Assembly (NCBI GenBank): GCA_943326825.2
Contig: CALPUT020000195.1
Location: 1-5,461, forward strand
Direction: 5' to 3'
Length of the DNA stretch: 5,461 nucleotides
Origin: Chryseobacterium gleum
GTDB lineage: Bacteria; Bacteroidota; Bacteroidia; Flavobacteriales_D; Crocinitomicaceae
The position numbers were made by a program, and so were the translations under genes. The notes under the pieces were generated by a model that ran no database searches, was not told where the DNA came from, and was given only the letters and a program-made list of their open reading frames with translations. Below, one piece after another: positions 1-4,981 of this stretch (position 1 is its first letter; each line of letters opens with the position of its first letter).

Positions 1-444
1 AGTGGAGCAACTTTAACTGCTGATGGAAACACAATGTATTTTGTTTCAGATCGAAATCTAAAAAACTCTACAGATATATATGTAGTTCATAAAGTTGGAA
101 AAAAATGGGGAGAGGCTATTGCAGTTTCTGACAGTATTAATTCTAAAGGAAGAGAAACGACTCCATTTATCTCAGCTGACGGAAGATTCTTATTTTTCAG
201 TTCAGACGGTCATCCAGGAATGGGAGGTTTAGATGTTTTTGTTTCAGAAAACGTTGGAGAAAATGTTTGGACAACACCAGTAAACCTTGGTCTTATTATA
301 AACACTGTAAACAACGATTCACATTTCCAATATTACCCAGAAATGAAAAAAGCTGTTTTAGCTGGTTCAGAAGTAATCGGACAAAAATCAAGTTTAGACA
401 TTTACGAAGTGGATATGAATAGCTTTTCTTATCCTAAGAGGTAA
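1..444 (+). CDS. PD40 (WD40-like) beta-propeller repeat protein, 3' part only
   Basis: The frame is open from base 1, so this is the C-terminal 147 residues of a longer protein. The first ATG in view (position 34) lies inside a repeat and is not the start. Two PD40 blades are visible. The first is around residues 5-40 (LTADGNTMYFVSDR, then DIYVV and a WGEA turn). The second is around 54-95 (FISADGRFLFFSSDG, GMGGLDVFVSE, then VWTTPVNLG). These repeats are known from TolB-like and OmpA-linked cell-envelope proteins of Bacteroidota, where the propeller is periplasmic or surface exposed. No OmpA-type peptidoglycan-binding domain follows: the chain ends about 50 residues after the second blade with a strand-like segment (SLDIYEVDM). 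The N-terminus, and so any signal peptide or TPR region, is outside the window. Membership of the repeat family is clear; substrate and exact role cannot be told. A terminator follows, so this is the last gene of its transcript. Confidence 0.85.
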   Translation, partial: SGATLTADGNTMYFVSDRNLKNSTDIYVVHKVGKKWGEAIAVSDSINSKGRETTPFISADGRFLFFSSDGHPGMGGLDVFVSENVGENVWTTPVNLGLIINTVNNDSHFQYYPEMKKAVLAGSEVIGQKSSLDIYEVDMNSFSYPKR

Positions 445-482
445 TTTTACTTACCAACTCTTTAAATAAAGATAATTATTAA

Positions 483-524
483 AACATCATAAATTGAAAA
501 TATCAATTGTGATGTTTTTTTTTT
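483..524 (+). terminator. Intrinsic terminator after the PD40 gene
   Basis: A hairpin starts 38 nt after the stop codon. The outer stem AACATCA (483-489) pairs with TGATGTT (510-516), and the inner stem AATTGA (492-497) pairs with TCAATT (503-508). They are separated by a small asymmetric bulge, with loop AAATA. A run of ten T (515-524) follows at once on the + strand. This is the classic rho-independent form and separates the PD40 gene from the next unit. Confidence 0.85.
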
Positions 525-633
525 GCATTAAAATTCAATTTTAGATTTTAAATTAAAATTATTTTTATCATTAATTTTTAGTATAATTTTATGATTAAAA
601 AGAGTTTTTTTTTAAAATTTTAATAATATTCTT

Positions 634-641
634 TACTTTTG
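634..641 (+). promoter_or_regulatory. Bacteroidota -7 promoter box for the T9SS cargo gene
   Basis: TACTTTTG is a perfect match to the Bacteroidota primary sigma factor -7 consensus TAnnTTTG. It lies 20 nt before the ATG at 662, which would put the transcription start near 646-650 and give a short leader. No convincing -33 TTG/TTTG element is visible at the usual spacing; that region is a T/A tract. The position between a terminator and the only downstream start codon supports the call. Confidence 0.6.
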
Positions 642-661
642 CTCTAAAAAATTATCTAATC

Positions 662-2527
662 ATGAAAAAAAGTTTCTTTTTATTATTTATTCTACACTCT
701 TTTTACTCATTTAGCCAACTAAACAATGATGTATCAATAATTAGCAAGGGATGGGCACCTTATACAAAGGTTCCTATAAAACAGAAAGATACACTTGAGC
801 TGTTCGCCATTGTAAAAAACATTGGTTTAGCGAATCAAAACAACTTGATAGCTAGTGTAACGATTGATGGCAACCTCTTCAATACAAGCCAAGCTTTTTC
901 ATTATTGAATGGTACAGTTGACACAATTTTATTAGGAGAATACATACCACCGAACAATCCAGGAACACATACATTTTCATTCAATGTTACATGCAACAAT
1001 GATGAAGACTTGTCAAATAACACAAAAAATTTCAGTATAGAATATACTTTAAGAAATTATTCTTATGATAATGGTATTTTCTCAGGAAATACCTATGGCA
1101 ACTATCTCAATAAAAGTTTTGGTAATTGTTTTTATTTTAATGAATCTGATACAATTACATCAGTTTCATTGTTCATTCCGCAAAATACATCATTAGGATC
1201 AGAATATTCAATTGATATTTACCATCAAGATTTATACTATTGGTCTAGTAATTTTTATACAGTAACACAAAACGATTTAGGTCATTGGAAAAATATACCT
1301 GTTCAAGATTTAGTAATAATACCTTCAAATGAAAGTATTATGGTTTGGATAAATGACTACAATTCAAATGGAAGTTTAAGAGCTCTCAGTTCAAATTCAT
1401 GTTATTGGCCTTCTTGGTTTTTTCAACATATCAACAACTATTTATACCCGAGTATAATAGGATATCCTGGCACCGTTGGCGGCTGGAATAATGGCAATGG
1501 TTATGCTTTTTTAGCAGAGTCTCCAAGTGTTTCAGGCAACTTCATGATTAGACTAAACACCTATTGTGTTTCAAGTGAAACAAGTGTAAATCTTTCATCT
1601 TGTACTCCTATTACTTTCGATAATCAATTATATACTGAAAGTGGCACTTATAAATTAACTTATCAAGACATAAATGGATGTGATAGTATCATTAATTTAA
1701 ATATAACGATACCAAAAAATCAATTTCAAATACCTTTGTGTTTAGTTGGAAATGATAATGTAGGCCACAATCGCTTAATATGGGAAAAACCAGTTACTAC
1801 AGAAATCGATTCTTTCAAAATTTATAAAGAAACCCAACAATCTGGTATTTTTAGTCAAATAGGTAGCGTTGCATACTCAGATAGTTCTTTATTTATAGAT
1901 TTAAATTCTAATCCTGAGATTCAGGCTTATCGATATAAAATCAGTGCAATAGATACATGCGGAAATGACTCAGATACAAGCTCAGCTCATAAAACAATTC
2001 ATTTAACAATTAATCAAGGCGTGGGTCAGAATTGGAATTTGATATGGAGTCATTATGAAGGTTTTAATTTTTTGAATTACAATATTTATCGAGGCACGAA
2101 TCCAAACAATATGTCTCTACTAACAACGATAGCGAGTAATCTTAATTCTTATACTGATCAAAATGCACCTTCTGGAATAATTTATTATCAGATAGAAGCC
2201 GTTAACCCAAATGGGTGTAATCCATCTAAATCTCTTTTATATAGTAATTCAAGATCAAATATTTCTACTAATGATGTTTCAAGTTTAAATTATTTAGAGG
2301 AGTCAAACTTTTTAATAACACCAAACCCTACTTCAAAAACAATAAATATTAGAACAAACAATTATAATAATCAAGTATTTACAATTATTGATCAATTAGG
2401 TAGAGTAATTTATAGTGATAAATTAAGTGGATCGTTAACTGAAGTAAATCTTTCATCTCTTTCAAATGGTATTTATATTTTAAAAATTGATGGTGTAAAT
2501 CAACCTAAACAAATAATAAAAGAATAA
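662..2527 (+). CDS. Secreted multidomain protein with T9SS type A C-terminal sorting domain
   Basis: This is a 621-residue exported protein. Residues 1-18 form a Sec signal peptide: a KK start, a hydrophobic FFLLFIL core and SFS followed by Q, typical of flavobacteria. Residues about 22-128 look like a CARDB-type Ig-like domain (VKNIGLANQNN, then DEDLSNNTK). Residues about 132-300 form an unassigned beta-rich region with many aromatic and Asn residues. Residues about 302-350 match a short repeat common in Bacteroidota surface proteins (YTESGTYKLTYQ, GCDSIINLNITI). Two fibronectin-III-like domains follow at about 357-450 (RLIWEKP, DSFKIYKE, YRYKISAID) and 455-525 (WNLIWSHYEG, YNIYRGTN, YYQIEAVNPNG). 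Residues about 549-620 are the type A sorting domain (LITPNPTSKTINI, then LSNGIYILKI), which directs export by the Por/T9SS machinery and usually attachment to the cell surface. No catalytic motif is recognised, so an adhesin-like or structural role is an inference. The gene has its own promoter and terminator and is probably transcribed alone. Confidence 0.9.
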   Translation: MKKSFFLLFILHSFYSFSQLNNDVSIISKGWAPYTKVPIKQKDTLELFAIVKNIGLANQNNLIASVTIDGNLFNTSQAFSLLNGTVDTILLGEYIPPNNPGTHTFSFNVTCNNDEDLSNNTKNFSIEYTLRNYSYDNGIFSGNTYGNYLNKSFGNCFYFNESDTITSVSLFIPQNTSLGSEYSIDIYHQDLYYWSSNFYTVTQNDLGHWKNIPVQDLVIIPSNESIMVWINDYNSNGSLRALSSNSCYWPSWFFQHINNYLYPSIIGYPGTVGGWNNGNGYAFLAESPSVSGNFMIRLNTYCVSSETSVNLSSCTPITFDNQLYTESGTYKLTYQDINGCDSIINLNITIPKNQFQIPLCLVGNDNVGHNRLIWEKPVTTEIDSFKIYKETQQSGIFSQIGSVAYSDSSLFIDLNSNPEIQAYRYKISAIDTCGNDSDTSSAHKTIHLTINQGVGQNWNLIWSHYEGFNFLNYNIYRGTNPNNMSLLTTIASNLNSYTDQNAPSGIIYYQIEAVNPNGCNPSKSLLYSNSRSNISTNDVSSLNYLEESNFLITPNPTSKTINIRTNNYNNQVFTIIDQLGRVIYSDKLSGSLTEVNLSSLSNGIYILKIDGVNQPKQIIKE

Positions 2528-2540
2528 TTCAAACTTTATA

Positions 2541-2583
2541 CTCCATAAAAAAAGACCTCAAATTGAGGTCTTTTTTTATGGAG
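2541..2583. terminator. Bidirectional intrinsic terminator, perfect 20-bp inverted repeat
   Basis: Arms 2541-2560 and 2564-2583 are exact reverse complements over 20 bp with a three-base loop (AAT). The GC-bearing core is GACCTCA/TGAGGTC. It is flanked by seven A on the left and seven T on the right, so each strand reads as a hairpin followed by a U-run. The symmetry continues for six more pairs (CTCCAT/ATGGAG). It lies between two convergent units, 14 nt after the stop of the T9SS gene and 35 nt after the stop of the antitoxin gene, and can end both. Confidence 0.9.
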
Positions 2584-2617
2584 ACTTATTTATAATCTAA
2601 CTCAAAAGAACTTCAAC

Positions 2618-3190
2618 TCAAACCGCTTTCAACAAATCCATCTTCTTCAATTTCAAGCTCGTTGCTTTCTTTGTTATTTTAATTTTAGAAATAGTATCAT
2701 TTATTCTAAGACGCTCTTCAGAGGGAAGTATTGTTAAAATAAGATATTCCAATTTTATATCAAAAAGACGATGAATGATAATTAAATCTTTATTAGAAAA
2801 TGGATAAACACCATTCATTAATTGAGAAATATACGATTTTCCGTGCCCTAAAATTGCTCCAAATTCTTGTTGTGTTAAACCAAATTCAGACAAGCGCTGT
2901 TGAATGTGTTCTTTTCGATTTAATAAAAACACACGCTCTTGTTCTGCTATAAAAGTTGCATAATCACTTTCTTTCAATTGAACTTCAGTAATTTCAACTT
3001 CTGGATTCCAATTCCTCTTTTCAAAATCAATGATTAATAGTTTTAGTTCTAATCTAAGCTTATTTAGTTCTTTATCTTCTTTCGCTAATAAGCGAAGTTT
3101 TCTCAATAAAATAGATGCCCGTTCAAATTCCAATTCGTTTGAAATAACACCTTTTTTTAAAAGTTTTTTTATGTCTAATTGTGTTTTCAT
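2618..3190 (-). CDS. higA: HigA-like antitoxin with XRE-type helix-turn-helix
   Basis: This 190-residue protein probably neutralises the toxin encoded just upstream and represses the shared operon. Residues about 92-152 form a Cro/XRE-type helix-turn-helix: NRKEHIQQRLSEFGLTQQEF, then GAILGHGKSYISQLMNGVYP and the fifth-helix region DLIIIHRLFDIKLEYLI. Residues about 25-60 (LRKLRLLAKEDKELNKLRLE, then LIIDFEKRNW) resemble the N-terminal helical segment of classic HigA antitoxins, where an Ile/Leu-rich stretch ends in a YEE-HY-like motif. It is longer than the roughly 100-140 residues usual for HigA. About 20 extra residues (62-85) separate the N-terminal segment from the HTH, and a Lys-rich tail (about 165-190) follows it. 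Toxin-first order and a 16-nt gap fit a HigBA operon. Family assignment rests on motif reading without a database search. A HigA-like transcription factor without antitoxin activity is the alternative. Confidence 0.75.
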   Translation of the reverse strand: MKTQLDIKKLLKKGVISNELEFERASILLRKLRLLAKEDKELNKLRLELKLLIIDFEKRNWNPEVEITEVQLKESDYATFIAEQERVFLLNRKEHIQQRLSEFGLTQQEFGAILGHGKSYISQLMNGVYPFSNKDLIIIHRLFDIKLEYLILTILPSEERLRINDTISKIKITKKATSLKLKKMDLLKAV

Positions 3191-3206
3191 CTTTCAAAAT
3201 TTATAG

Positions 3207-3548
3207 TTAATCAATCCACTCATTTAATTTCAACCATTTACGGATGACATCCTTATTATTCTTAAATACCAACTCATATTCATCATGAGAACCGCACCAA
3301 ACGACTGCCGCTTCTTCAAATTCTCCAAATTCAATTAGTATCAAAGATCGATGGATATGTAAATCAAAAAAGTAAAAATCTTCATAGACGCAATCCGCAT
3401 CTTTTCTAGCTAAAACCATTTCAGATTTATCTATCCAATTCGAATTTTCAATTTCAAAAATTAATTTTTCAATCTGAATGATCAACAGAGTGTTTCCTAT
3501 ATTTTTCTTTTTTAATTTTAATAATTTATGTGTTCCGGTTAGTTTCAT
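3207..3548 (-). CDS. higB: HigB-family toxin (putative mRNA interferase)
   Basis: This 113-residue protein resembles the HigB_toxin family, RelE-fold ribosome-dependent mRNA nucleases. Features seen: a basic N-terminus (KLLKLKKKN, residues 8-16) and a helix ending in the family's Asn-Trp turn (ENSNW, 34-38). Next comes ADCVYEDFYFFDLHIHRSLI (51-70), matching the family's AD-V-form-FdI-R-li strands. Then VVWCGSHDEYE (82-92) matches the family's v-fiG-THaEYd segment, with His88 and Tyr91. The C-terminus FKNNKDVIRKWLKLN extends somewhat past the usual end. The length is close to that of family members (about 95-110). The ATG at 3548 is chosen because it gives the expected N-terminus. It is the first gene of the pair with the HigA-like gene. 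RNase activity is inferred from the family only; chromosomal copies are sometimes inactive. Confidence 0.75.
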   Translation of the reverse strand: MKLTGTHKLLKLKKKNIGNTLLIIQIEKLIFEIENSNWIDKSEMVLARKDADCVYEDFYFFDLHIHRSLILIEFGEFEEAAVVWCGSHDEYELVFKNNKDVIRKWLKLNEWID

Positions 3549-3555
3549 TTCTATG

Positions 3556-3590
3556 CAAATACAGAAATAAAGTTATAAAAAAATTATAAC
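3556..3590 (-). promoter_or_regulatory. Candidate promoter and operator of the higBA-like operon
   Basis: A perfect 7-bp inverted repeat, GTTATAA-AAAAA-TTATAAC, lies at 3572-3590, 24-42 bases before the toxin ATG. Between it and the start codon, the - strand reads TGTATTTG (3556-3563), which differs from TAnnTTTG at one position. Autorepression through an operator at the promoter is typical of HigA antitoxins. The dyad is therefore a reasonable operator, but the DNA is AT-rich, no -33 box is visible and the -7 box would give an almost leaderless transcript. Confidence 0.4.
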
Positions 3591-3671
3591 ATTTTTACTT
3601 ATTACATAAAAATATTCAAGAATAATTAATAAAGGTTTACAAATCCAACAACATCGGGATATTAAAATAAA

Positions 3672-4031
3672 CTACAAACTCCCCAATACATTCTCATTAA
3701 CATGTCCTTTGGTAGCTAAAAACTGAACGAAACGCTTTAATTTCAACTTAATCTCTTTTGGATCCCAATCCGTCAATCCTTCCCATTTGACGTGCAATAA
3801 GAACTTTTTATTCGCATTGGAAACCGTTATTTCTTCAAATGAAAGATGATCGGTAAAATCTTTGATATGCTTAACAAAAAGAGTAGCCACACGATAATGA
3901 CCACTGATTGCCCCAGTTGACATTTTATCTTCTTCCAATTGTTGTTTGAAAACTTCAATCAATTCAGTTAATTCCTGAATAAAGGATTCTTTTTGATCCC
4001 AGAAGGCCTGATCTGTTTTTGTTGGTTTCAT
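3672..4031 (-). CDS. Hypothetical protein resembling a tyrosine-recombinase core-binding domain
   Basis: This is a 119-residue soluble, mostly helical protein with no signal peptide or membrane segment. Residues about 10-36 are a charged helix (ESFIQELTELIEVFKQQLEE). Residues about 44-119 look like the SAM-like N-terminal core-binding domain of phage-type integrases. An HYRVATLFVKHIKDF helix is followed by LSFEEITVSNANKKFLLHV, then PKEIKLKLKRFVQFLATKGH and a closing NENVLGSL (compare the family's LR-FF-FL---G-I--NP---L). No catalytic Arg/His/Arg/Tyr domain follows: the frame stops with TAG, and the 123 bases before higB hold no continuation I can see. It could be a stand-alone DNA-binding protein, a decayed integrase, or an unrelated helical family. 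The gene follows the rplT terminator on the same strand and starts about 70 nt after it, so it probably has its own promoter, which I could not identify. The reading frame looks real; the function is unknown. Confidence 0.6.
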   Translation of the reverse strand: MKPTKTDQAFWDQKESFIQELTELIEVFKQQLEEDKMSTGAISGHYRVATLFVKHIKDFTDHLSFEEITVSNANKKFLLHVKWEGLTDWDPKEIKLKLKRFVQFLATKGHVNENVLGSL

Positions 4032-4068
4032 TTTATTTAGTTAATAATGTAAAGGAGTATCTATTTGT

Positions 4069-4098
4069 CACCTCCCTTAATCCCTCCTCAAGGAGGGA
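4069..4098. repeat. Short GC-rich palindromic intergenic repeat
   Basis: The stretch contains the hairpin CCCTCC-TCAA-GGAGGG (4082-4097) preceded by CACCTCCCTTAA. It is the only G/C-block sequence in otherwise very AT-rich spacer. From memory, similar CCTCCC...TCCCTCC...GGAGGG elements are scattered between genes in many Bacteroidota genomes. That it is one copy of a dispersed family is an inference that this window cannot test. It lies between the rplT terminator and the start of the 119-residue protein gene. Confidence 0.45.
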
Positions 4099-4101
4099 AA
4101 C

Positions 4102-4130
4102 AAAAAAGCCATTCACTTTGTGAATGGCTT
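4102..4130 (-). terminator. Intrinsic terminator of the infC-rpmI-rplT operon
   Basis: On the - strand an 11-bp perfect stem (AAGCCATTCAC pairing with GTGAATGGCTT, loop AAA) is followed directly by a T-run, seen on the + strand as six A at 4102-4107. It begins 31 nt after the rplT stop codon. The match to the rho-independent form is strong on the - strand only. Confidence 0.9.
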
Positions 4131-4161
4131 AAGCTGTATAGAGTTCCCTAAGGTTACTTAA

Positions 4162-4509
4162 TTATTTTTTAATTGTTTCCACAATTGCTTTGAATGCTTC
4201 CGGTTGGTTCATTGCTAAATCAGCAAGAACTTTACGGTTCAATTCAATTCCACTTTTGTGGATAGCACCCATGAATTGAGAATAGCTCATTCCGTGTTGA
4301 CGAGCACCCGCGTTGATACGAGCGATCCATAAAGAACGGAAATTTCTTTTCTTTTGCTTACGACCTTCGTATGCGTAATTTAATCCTTTTTCAATTGCAT
4401 TTTTAGCAACTGTCCAAACATTTTTTCTTCTTCCAAAGTAACCTTTGGCAAGCTTCATAAAGTTCTTTCTACGAGCTCTTGAAGCAACATGGTTTACCGA
4501 TCTTGGCAT
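4162..4509 (-). CDS. rplT: 50S ribosomal protein L20
   Basis: L20 is an early-assembling protein of the large ribosomal subunit that binds 23S rRNA. In several bacteria it also represses its own operon. The 115-residue length is normal. Family signatures run through the whole chain: the basic N-terminal extension MPRSVNHVASRARRK, AKGYFGRRKNVWTVAKNAIE (about 21-40), YAYEGRKQKKRNFRSLWIAR (46-65), INAGARQHGMSYSQF (65-79) and GIELNRKVLADLA (89-101). It is the last gene of the infC-rpmI-rplT operon. An unusually long 159-nt gap with three hairpins separates it from rpmI, and a strong terminator follows it. The start is set by the universal MPR N-terminus and is preceded by A/T-rich sequence without a Shine-Dalgarno motif. 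Confidence 0.98.
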   Translation of the reverse strand: MPRSVNHVASRARRKNFMKLAKGYFGRRKNVWTVAKNAIEKGLNYAYEGRKQKKRNFRSLWIARINAGARQHGMSYSQFMGAIHKSGIELNRKVLADLAMNQPEAFKAIVETIKK

Positions 4510-4590
4510 AATTTTTTAGTTTTTTGATAGTGAGTGTTTCATTGTCGCAGAAAACTTTGTACTCAAATATCGGGTTAACAATACTAAACC

Positions 4591-4666
4591 AGTCTGAACA
4601 TTCAGACTATTTTTCATTAGTACATTGCTGTACTAATGATTGTGTTTAATCGAAAGCTAAGCTTTC
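4591..4666 (-). promoter_or_regulatory. Three consecutive hairpins in the rpmI-rplT gap, possible control region of rplT
   Basis: Three perfect inverted repeats follow each other in the mRNA after the rpmI stop. GAAAGC-TTA-GCTTTC is at 4652-4666 (6 bp). An 11-bp stem, TCATTAGTACA with loop GCAA, is at 4614-4639; GCAA is a GNRA tetraloop. AGTCTGA-ATGT-TCAGACT is at 4591-4608 (7 bp). None is followed by a U-run, so they are not ordinary terminators. The 80 nt between the last hairpin and the rplT ATG look unstructured by eye. A role in translation control, mRNA processing or stability is an inference; no known leader family was recognised. Confidence 0.55.
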
Positions 4667-4668
4667 AA

Positions 4669-4866
4669 TTATTTCATACACAATTGTAATTTGATATTTG
4701 ACATATCAGCAGGATGAACTAATCCAGCTTTCGTCAAATTTCTTTTTTGCTTTGTCGACTTCTTAGTTAAGATGTGACTTTTAAAAGCGTGTTTTCTTTT
4801 AATTTTACCACTTCCAGTTACAGTGAATCTCTTCTTTGCACTAGATTTAGTTTTCATTTTTGGCAT
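4669..4866 (-). CDS. rpmI: 50S ribosomal protein L35
   Basis: L35 is a small, very basic protein of the large ribosomal subunit. The 65-residue length is standard. The signatures are the N-terminal MPKMKTKSSAKKRFTVTGSG, the central KIKRKHAFKSHILTKKSTKQ, KRNL, and the C-terminal region LVHPADMSNIKLQL. It lies between infC and rplT in the usual bacterial order. Its leader is 115 nt long and carries a large phased inverted repeat. GAAGAGAG just before the ATG is purine-rich but only weakly Shine-Dalgarno-like. The start is fixed by the conserved MPKMKT N-terminus. Confidence 0.97.
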   Translation of the reverse strand: MPKMKTKSSAKKRFTVTGSGKIKRKHAFKSHILTKKSTKQKRNLTKAGLVHPADMSNIKLQLCMK

Positions 4867-4908
4867 CTCTCTTCGTTTTTAAAGTTTACCTCTATACAGC
4901 TCTCTTCA

Positions 4909-4980
4909 AGAAGTTAGAAGTTAGATTTTTAGAAGTTAGACAAAAGTCTAATATCTAATTTCTAACCATCTAAAGTCTAA
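4909..4980. repeat. Phased TTAGA/TCTAA inverted repeat between infC and rpmI
   Basis: Four TTAGA copies (starting 4914, 4921, 4929, 4936) are mirrored by five TCTAA copies (4947, 4954, 4961, 4969, 4976), spaced 7-8 bases apart. The centre TTAGAC-AAAA-GTCTAA is a perfect 6-bp stem. The outer three pairs of units can stack onto it with 2-3 base internal loops, giving a hairpin of about 60 nt in the mRNA or a cruciform in DNA. AGAAGTTAG also occurs three times directly in the left arm. Function is unknown; it fills most of the gap from the infC stop to the rpmI leader. Confidence 0.65.
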
Positions 4981-4981
4981 A

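Noticed and set aside
534..600. AT-rich dyads such as AATTTTA...TAAAATT upstream of the T9SS gene
   Set aside because: The composition is almost pure A/T, so such short dyads are expected by chance.
835..1023. 62-codon open frame on the - strand inside the T9SS protein gene
   Set aside because: It lies wholly inside a well supported gene, has no recognisable protein features and no promoter; it is a shadow of the coding strand.
3591..3671. Possible promoter box TGGATTTG or small RNA between the 119-residue protein gene and the toxin gene
   Set aside because: The box differs from consensus, has no clear partner element, and no terminator or start codon supports a separate transcript.
4068..4075. 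TCACCTCC, identical to the 16S rRNA 3' end; GGAGGTGA on the - strand as a Shine-Dalgarno site
   Set aside because: It is 36 nt before the ATG at 4031, too far to place a ribosome there, and is better explained as part of the palindromic repeat. A 12-codon GTG frame after it overlaps the motif itself and looks like chance.
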